A stretch of 8,747 bases of DNA, from contig JADGGF010000165.1 of the NCBI GenBank assembly GCA_019690055.1, positions 1-8,747 on the forward strand, given 5' to 3'. Below are positions 1 to 6,514 of the stretch, one piece after another (position 1 is the stretch's first letter; the number at the start of each line of letters is the position of its first letter). The translations under genes were made by a program, and so were the position numbers. This DNA comes from Micromonosporaceae bacterium. GTDB taxonomy: Bacteria > Actinomycetota > Actinomycetes > Mycobacteriales > Micromonosporaceae. The notes beneath the pieces are model-generated. The model saw nothing but the letters and a program-made list of their open reading frames with translations, did not search any database and was not told where the DNA came from.

Positions 1-53
1 ACACACATCAGCGGGACCGACGCGCCGCGAAAGACACCAGCCCCCTAGAGCCA

Positions 54-1055
54 TCAAGGATCGCCGGCGGACTGACGTAGACCCACTTGGCGTGGGGGGT
101 GTTCCTGGCTGCCCCGGTCCTGGTCGAGGCTCATTGTGGGCGTGCGTTCCCTCTGCGGCGTGAGTTGGCCCGCGACCATGGCGGTGAGCGCGGCGGCGAA
201 GCCGATGAGTTGGATACGCGTGATGGCTTCACCCGCGATGGCGGCACCGAGAACCGTGGCGACGAGCGGGGAGAGCAGTCCAAGCAGGGCGGTGGCGGTC
301 ACGGGCAGGCGGCGGATGCCGGAGAACCACAGCGTGTAGGTGAGCAGCGCCCCGATCAGGCCGAGCCACAGGTATCCAGCGACGGCGAAGCCGTCGATGC
401 GCGGTGGGATGCCGTCGATGAGCAGTGCCGGGATCAGCAGGACCAGCCCGCCGGCGGTGAGTTGCCATCCGGCCAGGCCCAGAGCGGTGACACCCTGGGG
501 ACGCCCCCACTTCTTGGTGAGAACGACGCCGGTGCCCATCGACGCGGCCCCGCCCAGCCCGGCCAGGATGCCGATCGGGTCCAGCGCGGCGTCGGGGCCG
601 AGGACGACCAGCGAGACGCCGAGCACACCGACGAGAGCCCAGGACACCCGCCACGTCGAGAGCCGCTCGTGCAGGATCGCGACGGCGAGGAAGGCCACCA
701 CGACCGGCTGCAACGAGCCCAGGATCGCGGCGACCCCGCCTGGTAGGCGCTGGGCGGCGACGAACAGCAACGGCAGGAATACGCCCATGTTCAACATCCC
801 CAGCACCAGGCTCTTCCACCACCACGTTCCGTGCGGCAGGCGGCGCGACAGCAGAACAGCGATCAGGCCCGCGGGGAGTGATCGCATCAGCGCCGAGAAC
901 ATCGCGTGGCCCTCGGGGAGCATGTGAGTGGTCACGATGTAGGTCGTGCCCCATACCGCCGGCGCGACGGCCGTCAGCGCCGTCCAGCCGATCAGAGCTC
1001 CCGAGGTACGAGCGACGGGGGCGGACGCCTCTGACAGGCGGATGGTTGTGGTCAC
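54..1055 (-). CDS. EamA/DMT-family inner-membrane transporter
   Basis: A drug/metabolite-transporter superfamily protein of 333 aa, likely an exporter of a small metabolite; the substrate cannot be read from sequence. It has about ten hydrophobic helices in two EamA repeats. The first repeat opens with the WGTTYIVTTHMLPEG stretch and includes WWWKSLVLGMLNMGVFLPLLF; the second starts near GILAGLGGAASMGTGVVL and includes LLTYTLWFSGIRRLPVTAT. A charged, proline-rich tail of about 35 residues follows the last helix. The frame stays open upstream to 1145, but those starts would overlap the divergent LysR gene and add a charged, non-membrane leader, so I chose the GTG at 1055. Its Shine-Dalgarno (GGACGA) is weak, so the start is uncertain by up to 30 residues. 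Divergence from an adjacent LysR regulator suggests that regulator controls it. Confidence 0.88.
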   Translation of the reverse strand: MTTTIRLSEASAPVARTSGALIGWTALTAVAPAVWGTTYIVTTHMLPEGHAMFSALMRSLPAGLIAVLLSRRLPHGTWWWKSLVLGMLNMGVFLPLLFVAAQRLPGGVAAILGSLQPVVVAFLAVAILHERLSTWRVSWALVGVLGVSLVVLGPDAALDPIGILAGLGGAASMGTGVVLTKKWGRPQGVTALGLAGWQLTAGGLVLLIPALLIDGIPPRIDGFAVAGYLWLGLIGALLTYTLWFSGIRRLPVTATALLGLLSPLVATVLGAAIAGEAITRIQLIGFAAALTAMVAGQLTPQRERTPTMSLDQDRGSQEHPPRQVGLRQSAGDP

Positions 1056-1133
1056 TCGTCCATCGTCAGCTCGCCGTACGAATGAGTCCAACACATGCTT
1101 CTCATCGCAGTGATGAACCCGCATCATGGATAA
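1056..1133. promoter_or_regulatory. Divergent EamA/LysR control region with overlapping dyads
   Basis: This 78-bp gap should hold both divergent promoters. TCATC (1102-1106) and GATGA (1112-1116) form one dyad. TGATG (1111-1115) and CATCA (1122-1126) form a second that overlaps it. Inside the second, TGA-N7-TCA (1114-1126) fits the T-N11-A pattern typical of LysR-type operators and lies 7 bp before the LysR GTG, as expected for autorepression. ATGAG (1082-1086) and CTCAT (1101-1105) are a further inverted pair. The repeats are visible in sequence; LysR binding is inference. No clear -35/-10 pair stood out. Confidence 0.45.
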
Positions 1134-2003
1134 GTGGAGCTGCAACAGATGCGGTACGTCGTCGCGGTCGCGGAGGAGCGAAGCTTTACCCGAGCCGCGA
1201 AACGTTGCTTCGTCGTGCAGTCAGCGCTGAGTCACCAGATCAAGGCCCTGGAGACCGAGCTCGGCGTCACGCTGTTCGCACGCACCAGTCGTCGCGTCGA
1301 ACTCACCGCCGCGGGCGAGGCGTTCCTTCAGCACGCCCGGGCGAGCCTGGAGGCCGCCGAGCGGGCCGTCGCGAGCGCGGCTGCCGTGACCGGCGAGGTA
1401 CGAGGCACGCTGACCATCGGAGTGATCCCCACCGTCACCGCCATCGACCTGCCCGCCGTGCTGGGCGAATTCCACCGGGCACACCCGGCGGTGCGGATCA
1501 AGGTCCGCAGCGGCGGCAGCGACGAGTTCATCGCGGATATCGCCGACGGGAGCATCGACGTTGCTGTCCTCGGCCTTCCCGAGTCGGCCCCGCCGACCGG
1601 GGTGGCGAAACGCGTGTTGGCGCGCGAGCACCATATGGCCGTCGTCTCTGCCCGGCACCGACTGGCCCACCGTCGGCGGCTGCGCCTGCGGGACCTGGCC
1701 GATGAGACCTTTGTCGACTTTCCGATGAACACACCAGGCCGTGCTCAGTCCGACCTCGCGTTCCACGCGGCCGGCATCCGCCGCGAGGTCACGTTCGAGA
1801 CCATGAGTACCGACCTCATGCTCGGCCTCGTCCGGCAGAACCTCGCCGTCACGCTCCTCGTGCCCGCGATGATTCCGGCCAGCTCAGCCCTGCGCGCCAT
1901 CCCGGTGACCGACGGGCCCACCCGCATTCAGTACCTCGCGTGGAGCGCCTTCAATCCATCACCCGCCACTCGCGCGTTCCTCGACGCCGTACCGAATTCC
2001 TGA
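1134..2003 (+). CDS. LysR-family transcriptional regulator
   Basis: A LysR-type regulator of 289 aa, a normal full length for the family. The N-terminus (MELQQMRYVVAVAEERSFTR) begins the winged helix-turn-helix, whose recognition region continues through residues about 20-52 (AKRCFVVQSALSHQIKALE, then GVTLFART). A linker helix (about 60-85) leads to a periplasmic-binding-fold effector domain beginning near residue 91 (GTLTIGVIPT) and ending in the AWSAFNPSPATRAFLDAV region. The GTG start is chosen because it gives the conserved MELxQMRY opening; an ATG at 1149 would remove five residues. Translation ends with tandem in-frame stops (TGA TAG). It faces away from the EamA gene, the usual arrangement for a LysR protein and the transporter it controls. 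The inducer is unknown. Confidence 0.95.
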   Translation: MELQQMRYVVAVAEERSFTRAAKRCFVVQSALSHQIKALETELGVTLFARTSRRVELTAAGEAFLQHARASLEAAERAVASAAAVTGEVRGTLTIGVIPTVTAIDLPAVLGEFHRAHPAVRIKVRSGGSDEFIADIADGSIDVAVLGLPESAPPTGVAKRVLAREHHMAVVSARHRLAHRRRLRLRDLADETFVDFPMNTPGRAQSDLAFHAAGIRREVTFETMSTDLMLGLVRQNLAVTLLVPAMIPASSALRAIPVTDGPTRIQYLAWSAFNPSPATRAFLDAVPNS

Positions 2004-2063
2004 TAGCGCCTCCTTGCCCTCGTCGTCGGAAACTCACCAAGGCCGCGATGGCCCACCGGTCGG

Positions 2064-2107
2064 GGCGAGGGCACACGCGTGGCCTGGGGCAACGATTGGC
2101 CCTCGCC
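2064..2107. terminator. Inverted repeat between convergent genes (possible bidirectional terminator)
   Basis: GGCGAGGGC at 2064-2072 and GCCCTCGCC at 2099-2107 are perfect 9-bp complements separated by 26 nt. They lie between the LysR stop (2003) and the stop of the convergent reductase remnant (2133). The position suits transcription termination for both, but the loop is long and no T-tract follows. Confidence 0.35.
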
Positions 2108-2132
2108 GGGCGGCGGCCATCGAAGCCGGGAC

Positions 2133-2609
2133 TCAGCGTGTCGCGCGCAGGAGCATTGGGTCCACATTGGGCACGGCGAACCGAGGATTGTGGCCCGACG
2201 CGACGACGGTCATGACGAATCCGGCGCTCTCCTCCAACTGCCGGGCCTTGCTCAGCCCACCGACCACCGCCGCCCGTCCGCCGAGGTCCCGGATCAGCGC
2301 CGTCGCGCGGTCGAGGGCGTGAGGTTCGTCGCCGCAGATGGCCACGACCGGCGCCTCGTCCGGCGACCCCACATACGGCCACGAGGCGCCGGCGAACAGA
2401 TGTAGTGCTTTCACTACGTGCGCACCGGCGGCGGTGCGGGCGACGAGCTCAGCTGCCGAACCGGACGTCAGCATCTCGCCGGTCGCGGGGTTGACCGGAT
2501 TCGTAAAGTCGATAACGGTCTTGCCCGCCAACGACCCCTCGCTGGCGCCGACGAGGTTCAACGCCGATTCGAGCGCGTTCCAGGCGACCGCAACGTAGGC
2601 GTCGACGGG
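2133..2609 (-). pseudogene. 5'-truncated NADPH-dependent F420 reductase-like / NAD(P)-binding protein
   Basis: The frame encodes the C-terminal two-thirds of a Rossmann-fold oxidoreductase related to NADPH:F420 reductases (normally about 210 aa). Recognisable blocks are AYVAVAWNALESALNLVG, TVIDFTNPVNPATGEM, GAHVVKALHLF, APVVAICGDEP, ALIRDLGG, and the ending GGLSKARQLEESAGFVM. Homology begins near 2609. The first roughly 55-60 residues, with the first beta-strand and the GxGxxG dinucleotide loop, are absent. The only usable start is a TTG at 2561, inside the fold, which would give 142 aa. The missing part would lie where the divergent HxlR gene begins, so the 5' end was probably lost by a deletion at this junction. 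No internal stop or frameshift is seen in what remains. If translated, the product should not bind NADP normally. A noncanonical shortened protein is possible but less likely. Confidence 0.72.
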
Positions 2610-2623
2610 AGATACTGGCTCGC

Positions 2624-2983
2624 GTGATCGAGGAGGGCTGCCAGACCTTCGTCTCGGACTGCCAGCTGCGAGCGGCGGTCGAACTCGTCCAGCACACGTG
2701 GGACCCCGTCGTGCTTTCCGCCCTGCGGTTGGGACCGACCCGGCGCAGCGACCTGCTCGGGCGCATCGGCGGTATCAGCGACAAGGTGCTGACCCAGGCG
2801 CTGCGGCGTCTGCAGGCGCGGGCGCTCGTCACGAAAGCTCGGACGGTGCCCGGCCGTGGGGGCGCCGCGGTCTACCAGCTCTCCCCGCTGGGCGAATCGT
2901 TCGCGAACGGACCACTCGCGCACCTCGCCCGGTGGGCCGCCGACCATCAGGCCGAACTCGTCGGGCCCCCCACCCCCGCCTGA
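2624..2983 (+). CDS. HxlR-family winged-helix transcriptional regulator
   Basis: A complete HxlR/MarR-like winged-helix regulator of 119 aa. The family signature is clear: a Cys-containing N-terminus (CQTFVSDCQLRAAVELV), then WDPVVLSALRLGPTRRSDLL, the recognition helix GISDKVLTQALRRLQARALV, and a wing ending in VYQLSPLGESF. HxlR proteins often sense reactive electrophiles or redox stress through an N-terminal cysteine and commonly regulate an adjacent divergent oxidoreductase gene. Two cysteines (residues 6 and 13) sit where such sensing would occur. Start GTG 2624: GGGAGA (2607-2612) is a distant Shine-Dalgarno, while GATACT (2611-2616) placed 7 nt before the GTG could instead be the -10 of a leaderless transcript. 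Its natural partner gene, the divergent reductase, is truncated. It converges with helD with no intergenic base. Confidence 0.92.
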   Translation: MIEEGCQTFVSDCQLRAAVELVQHTWDPVVLSALRLGPTRRSDLLGRIGGISDKVLTQALRRLQARALVTKARTVPGRGGAAVYQLSPLGESFANGPLAHLARWAADHQAELVGPPTPA

Positions 2984-5317
2984 TCATTTGGGCGGGCACC
3001 CTACGGTGCCGGACGAGCCGGCGGGCGCGGGCCGCAGTGGGGCGGGCAGCGGCGCGCGATGGAGCACGACCAGGGTGGCGACGGCCCGGGTCAGCACCAC
3101 GTACAACCGGCTGTACCCCCGTGGCTCGGCGGCGACGATGTCCGCGGGTTCGACCGCGATCACCTGGTCGTACTCCAGGCCCTTCACCATGCTCGCCGGT
3201 AGCACGGTTACGCCGGCCCGGTCCACCAGCGGCGCCAGGTCATCGATGGCGCGGTCGGCGGCGATGACTGCGATCGATGCGTTGAGCGGGGCGCCCCGTA
3301 CGGCTTCGCGCACCGCAGCCCGGATGTCGTCGGTCCGGCGCACGGTGAGCGTGCCTCCGGATTGATAGGAGCGGGTCGCGGGGATGTCGGGGGCGAGAAA
3401 CCGGGCCGCGTAGTCGGCGATGACCTGAGGCACCCGGTAGCCGGTGCGCAGCTCGTAGGTGCGGAAGTCCCGACGCCCGAGGCGGGCCAGCAGCTCCGGC
3501 CACGAACCGGCCGCGAGGGGGTGGGTCGCCTGGCCGAGGTCGCCGACTATCGTCATCGATGCGTGCTCAGCGCGTCGGGCGATCATGCGGCACTCCATCG
3601 GTGACAGATCCTGCGCCTCGTCGAGGATGATGTGCGCGTAGTCGCGGTCATCTGTGGCGCTGGGCTCCTCCGGCTCGGGGGCCGGCAGCGGCTCGGCGAG
3701 GAGCGGCACGTACGCGTCCTCACCGTACGGGTCGTACCCGTCCGTCCAGCCCACGACACGGTGCCCCTCGCGGAGAATCACCATCTCCGCCCAGCGCTGC
3801 GCGGCCGCGACGGCGTCATTGTCAATGGTGGATCCGGCGAGGGCGATCGGGGTCGGATGACCCGGCGCGTAGAGGCTCCACCCCTCGTGGAGGCTGCAGC
3901 TGAGTGCGAACGTGTCGATGCGTCGTGGGCCGGTGGTGAGCTCGCGCAATCGGATGGGCGGCTCGGCCGCGGGCCGGGCGACCGGCTTCGGGGGTTGGCC
4001 GAGCAGCTCGTCCAGTTCGTCCAGGAGCGGAATGTCGTCGATCGACCAGCCTTCCTGCCGTTGGTACGCGGTCGCCAGCGTCTGGGCCTCGCGTGGATCG
4101 AGGAGGGGGACGCGAGATGGGTCGGCCAGCCAGGTGAGCACCGCCGCCGGGGTGAGCCGGGGCCACCACGCCGTGAGGAACCGGTGGAACTCGGGGCGGT
4201 CGCCGATTTCATCGAGAAACAGCTCACGGTCGAAACCAGCGTTGTCTAATGTGGACCACAGGCCCTGCCGGAGGACGGTCGCCGCGATGGAGCGGGCCTG
4301 GTTCGGCGGCGTGGCGGTGGTTTGAGCTCGAGCCCTGACCTCGGCGCGCGCCCGCGCCAGGTCGGCTGCCGTCAGGGTCAGCACCTGCCCCGCGTACACC
4401 AGCCGCAACCGGTCGGGTGCTGTCGGCGGCGTCTGCCAGATCAGCTCGGCGAGCACGTCCCGCATGCGTTCGCTGCCCTTGATTGCGGCCACCGGCGCGG
4501 GGTCTCGCCGCGTGGCGGCCACGCCCGTGACGAGCTCACCGAGTGAGCGCAGGTGGACGCTCTCCTCACCGAGGGCCGGCAGCACCCGGCTGATGTAGGT
4601 GGTGAATACGGTCGACGGGCCGATGACCAGGATCCGACCGTCGGTGAATCGGCTCCGGTCGGTGTAGAGCAGGTACGCGGCGCGGTGCAGCGCGACCTGG
4701 GTCTTACCGGTGCCCGGACCGCCGGTGATGAGCGTGACGCCTCGGGCCGGCGCCCGGATGGCCTCGTCCTGCTCGCGCTGGATCGTGGTCACGATGTCGC
4801 GCATGTGCGGGCCCCGGGATCGTCGCAGGGCGGCGAGCAGCGCCCCCTCGCCGAGGACCGGCAGATCCCCGACCTGGTCCGGAGACAGCACGTCGTCGTC
4901 GAGGTCGACAACCTCGGGCCCACGGCAGATGATGACGCGACGCCGCACCACGCCCATCGGGTCGCGTGGCGTGGCCCGGTAGAACGCCGCGGCGGCGGGC
5001 GCCCGCCAATCGATGAGCAGTGGCTCGCGATTCTCGTCGCGGACGCCCAACCGGCCGATGTAGTACGTCTCGCCGTCGTCGAAGTCGAGCCGTCCGAACA
5101 CCAGCCCCTCGGCCTCGGCGTCGAGGGCCCGCAACTGCCTGGCCGCCCGGTGGACCATCGCGTCGCGCTCGACCAGACCGCTCGCCGGACCAGCGGCGGC
5201 GCGCCCGTAGCCCTCGCGCTCCAGCTCCTTCGCCTCGGCGCGCATCGCCTCGACCCGCGCGTAGACGCGATCGACGAACCGTTGCTCGTTGGCGATTTCC
5301 TGTGTTCGTTGGTCCAC
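2984..5317 (-). CDS. helD: HelD-family RNA polymerase recycling ATPase (UvrD/Rep-like superfamily 1)
   Basis: An intact 777-aa HelD protein. Actinobacterial HelDs bind RNA polymerase and use ATP to release it from stalled or nucleic-acid-bound states; some relatives (HelR) protect it from rifamycins. Visible parts: an N-terminal charged coiled coil (about 4-67), the IGRLGVRDENREPLLIDWRAPAAAAFY block shared by class II HelDs, a Q motif (QREQDEAIRAP), Walker A GGPGTGKT (199-206), an acidic segment (SIDDIPLLDELDELLG, about 425-439), Walker B DEAQD (566-570), motif III GDLGQATHP, motif IV YELRTGYRVP, motif V VKGLEYDQVI and motif VI YVVLTRA. The N-terminal block resembles mycobacterial HelD more than Streptomyces HelR. 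Start: the frame opens at GTG 5326, but there GGAG overlaps the start codon; for GTG 5317 the same GGAG lies 8 nt upstream, so 5317 is preferred. It stands alone on its strand. Confidence 0.9.
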   Translation of the reverse strand: MDQRTQEIANEQRFVDRVYARVEAMRAEAKELEREGYGRAAAGPASGLVERDAMVHRAARQLRALDAEAEGLVFGRLDFDDGETYYIGRLGVRDENREPLLIDWRAPAAAAFYRATPRDPMGVVRRRVIICRGPEVVDLDDDVLSPDQVGDLPVLGEGALLAALRRSRGPHMRDIVTTIQREQDEAIRAPARGVTLITGGPGTGKTQVALHRAAYLLYTDRSRFTDGRILVIGPSTVFTTYISRVLPALGEESVHLRSLGELVTGVAATRRDPAPVAAIKGSERMRDVLAELIWQTPPTAPDRLRLVYAGQVLTLTAADLARARAEVRARAQTTATPPNQARSIAATVLRQGLWSTLDNAGFDRELFLDEIGDRPEFHRFLTAWWPRLTPAAVLTWLADPSRVPLLDPREAQTLATAYQRQEGWSIDDIPLLDELDELLGQPPKPVARPAAEPPIRLRELTTGPRRIDTFALSCSLHEGWSLYAPGHPTPIALAGSTIDNDAVAAAQRWAEMVILREGHRVVGWTDGYDPYGEDAYVPLLAEPLPAPEPEEPSATDDRDYAHIILDEAQDLSPMECRMIARRAEHASMTIVGDLGQATHPLAAGSWPELLARLGRRDFRTYELRTGYRVPQVIADYAARFLAPDIPATRSYQSGGTLTVRRTDDIRAAVREAVRGAPLNASIAVIAADRAIDDLAPLVDRAGVTVLPASMVKGLEYDQVIAVEPADIVAAEPRGYSRLYVVLTRAVATLVVLHRAPLPAPLRPAPAGSSGTVGCPPK

Positions 5318-5415
5318 CAGAGGCACTCCGAGACGGGCATGGAACCAGGGCCTCGGCGAGCATACGCGCCGAACGCGGGGAAGAAATCAGCATTTGGGGC
5401 GATTCGACCGGCCGC

Positions 5416-5483
5416 CTATCGCCGGTATACTGAGAGTGGCGGAGAACGGCTGCCTTGGGTATGTCCCTTGTGGACGGCGATAG
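5416..5483. repeat. 9-bp perfect inverted repeat, 50-nt spacing
   Basis: CTATCGCCG (5416-5424) and CGGCGATAG (5475-5483) are perfect reverse complements. The TATACT hexamer (5426-5431) begins two bases inside the left arm. The right arm also forms a small local hairpin with the following bases (GGCGA-TAG-TCGCC, 5476-5488). The spacing suits two operator half-sites or a long stem; function is unknown. Confidence 0.5.
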
Positions 5484-5503
5484 TCGCCCGCTTCAGGGCC
5501 GAC

Positions 5504-5528
5504 CGGTGAACCAGTTTTCGGGTCACCG
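5504..5528. repeat. Imperfect hairpin (9-bp arms, one mismatch)
   Basis: CGGTGAACC (5504-5512) pairs with GGGTCACCG (5520-5528) with one mismatch across a 7-nt loop. It could be a terminator or an operator. It contains GAAC-N4-TTTC, one base from the actinobacterial LexA core GAAC-N4-GTTC, but the outer dyad does not follow LexA symmetry. Confidence 0.4.
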
Positions 5529-5643
5529 TACGCATTAAGATGCTTTGATGCACGGTGCTGGATGAGCATTCAGGGCCATCGGGGCGAACCTGCACATCCG
5601 TGAACAGGCGACGCGCAGTGGCTCGAGAGGGGCGACTTGTGAT

Positions 5644-5721
5644 CAGGTGGCCCGGTACTTCTCGGGCTGAGATGCTGGGACGTCCAGGTTGATCCTGGGC
5701 GTCACCGCCTGTTATCGGGAG
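5644..5721 (+). promoter_or_regulatory. Structured 5' leader with possible Shine-Dalgarno sequestration
   Basis: Directly upstream of the metal-receptor gene. Hairpin 1 is GCCCG/CGGGC (5650-5654 with 5663-5667, 8-nt loop). Hairpin 2 has 10-bp arms with one G-U pair (5679-5688 with 5694-5703, 5-nt loop). Closing pairs are available as GGTG (5646-5649) with CACC (5703-5706), or CAGG (5644-5647) with CCTG (5708-5711), making a three-way junction. The 5' side of hairpin 1 (CCCGGTA, 5651-5657) can instead pair with TATCGGG (5713-5719), which includes most of the Shine-Dalgarno CGGGAG (5716-5721). The two states exclude each other. Pairings are read from sequence; regulation is inference, and no known riboswitch class is confidently matched. 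Confidence 0.4.
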
Positions 5722-5727
5722 TTGTCG

Positions 5728-6492
5728 ATGGTGCTCGACGACATGGGGACACCATTGACATCCACGCGCGCCCCGCGGCGGGTGGTCTCGCTGGTCCCGT
5801 CACTGACCGAGGTGGTCGCGGTGACCGCGCCGGAGTTGCTGGTGGGGGCCACGAAGTACTGCACCCACCCGGCCGACCTGGATGTGGCCCGCGTCGGGGG
5901 ATCGAAGTACCCGTCGGTGGACGAAATCCTCGCCCTGCGCCCGGATCTGGTGCTCGCCAATGCCGAGGAGAACCGGCGCGAGGACGCCCAGGCCCTGCGC
6001 GCCGCCGGCGTGAACGTCTGGGTCACCTTCCCGCGGACGGTCGCCGGCGCGTTGGACAGCCTTGGCCGCATGTTCGACGCGCTGCGGGTGCCTCGCCCGG
6101 CCTGGCTCGCCGAGGCCCGGCGTGTCTGGGCTGCGCCACCGGCGACGTCGCGCGGCCGGCACGTCACCGTGGTGTGGCGCCGTCCGTGGGTCACGGTCGG
6201 TCCGGATACGTTCGCCAGCGACATGCTGCGACTACTCGGCTGGGTCAACGTGTTCACCGATCCGGGGCAGCGGTACCCGAGGCCGACCTTGGCCGAGATT
6301 CGGGCGCTGCAGCCCGATCTTGTGGTGCTGCCCGACGAGCCGTACGCGTTTCGCGCCGACGACGGACCCGAGTCGTTTCCGGGTGTGCCGTGCGCGCTCG
6401 TCTCCGGCCGGCACCTGACCTGGTACGGCCCGTCGCTGGTGGAGGCACGCGCCATCCTGGAGCGCCAACTCTCGTCCGCTGCAGCGGCGTGA
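5728..6492 (+). CDS. Cytoplasmic helical-backbone metal receptor (BtuF/TroA-fold) protein
   Basis: A 254-aa protein of the helical-backbone metal-receptor superfamily, the fold of the B12- and siderophore-binding proteins of ABC importers. The opening RRVVSLVPSLTEVV, the LLVGATKYCTHPADL block, RVGGSKYPSVDEILALRPDLVLAN, and a second lobe with WVTVGPDTFASDMLRLLGWVNVF and TLAEIRALQPDLVVLPDEPY follow the family order. There is no signal peptide or lipobox, so the protein should stay in the cytoplasm; a class of such proteins exists in actinomycetes with unclear ligand. ATG 5728 is chosen because CGGGAG lies 6 nt upstream and the homologous core begins soon after; the upstream TTG at 5689 lies in a hairpin. 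No permease or ATPase gene is nearby. It converges with the SDR gene 22 bp downstream. Confidence 0.85.
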   Translation: MVLDDMGTPLTSTRAPRRVVSLVPSLTEVVAVTAPELLVGATKYCTHPADLDVARVGGSKYPSVDEILALRPDLVLANAEENRREDAQALRAAGVNVWVTFPRTVAGALDSLGRMFDALRVPRPAWLAEARRVWAAPPATSRGRHVTVVWRRPWVTVGPDTFASDMLRLLGWVNVFTDPGQRYPRPTLAEIRALQPDLVVLPDEPYAFRADDGPESFPGVPCALVSGRHLTWYGPSLVEARAILERQLSSAAAA

Positions 6493-6502
6493 CGGGAGCA
6501 TG

Positions 6503-6514
6503 CCCAGCGCTGGG
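6503..6514. repeat. 12-bp perfect palindrome between convergent stops
   Basis: CCCAGCGCTGGG fills most of the 22-bp gap between the metal-receptor stop (6492) and the SDR stop (6515-6517). As RNA it gives only a 4-bp stem with a GCGC loop, so it would be a weak terminator at best. Confidence 0.35.

Larger units (their letters stand above)
5318..5727. other. 410-bp gene-free divergent intergenic region
   Basis: No convincing gene lies between helD (minus) and the metal-receptor gene (plus); the short frames here look random. The helD side has its Shine-Dalgarno GGAG (5326-5329) and a possible minus-strand -10, TATGCT (5364-5359), with no good -35. On the plus strand TATACT (5426-5431) resembles a -10, with TTCGAC 17 bp upstream as a poor -35. 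The region also holds a 9-bp inverted repeat, a hairpin at 5504-5528 and a structured leader from 5644, listed separately. It is unusually long and structured for the spacing seen elsewhere in this window. Confidence 0.6.

Noticed and set aside
87..954. Long plus- and minus-strand frames overlapping the EamA gene
   Set aside because: Compositional shadows without hydrophobic segments or motifs; the EamA frame alone gives a coherent membrane protein.
4553..5509. Long plus-strand frame of about 318 codons opposite helD
   Set aside because: Low-complexity Arg/Gly/Pro-rich shadow of helD caused by high GC; no family resemblance.
5461..5538. 25-residue plus-strand frame starting at ATG 5461
   Set aside because: No Shine-Dalgarno at a usable distance, no recognisable sequence, and it spans the hairpin at 5504-5528.
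5616..5622. B12 box (GCCACTG on the minus strand)
   Set aside because: It is on the strand opposite to the metal-receptor gene, about 300 nt from helD, and the other cobalamin riboswitch elements are not seen.
5644..5727. TPP riboswitch (GGGCTGAGAT present)
   Set aside because: The second conserved half (CCTGATC, TAATGCC, AGGGA) is absent and the gene is not a thiamine gene; the match is limited to the CTGAGA box.
5689..5727. Upstream TTG start for the metal-receptor gene
   Set aside because: It lies in the loop of a stable hairpin and lacks a Shine-Dalgarno, whereas ATG 5728 has CGGGAG at 6 nt and fits the family N-terminus.
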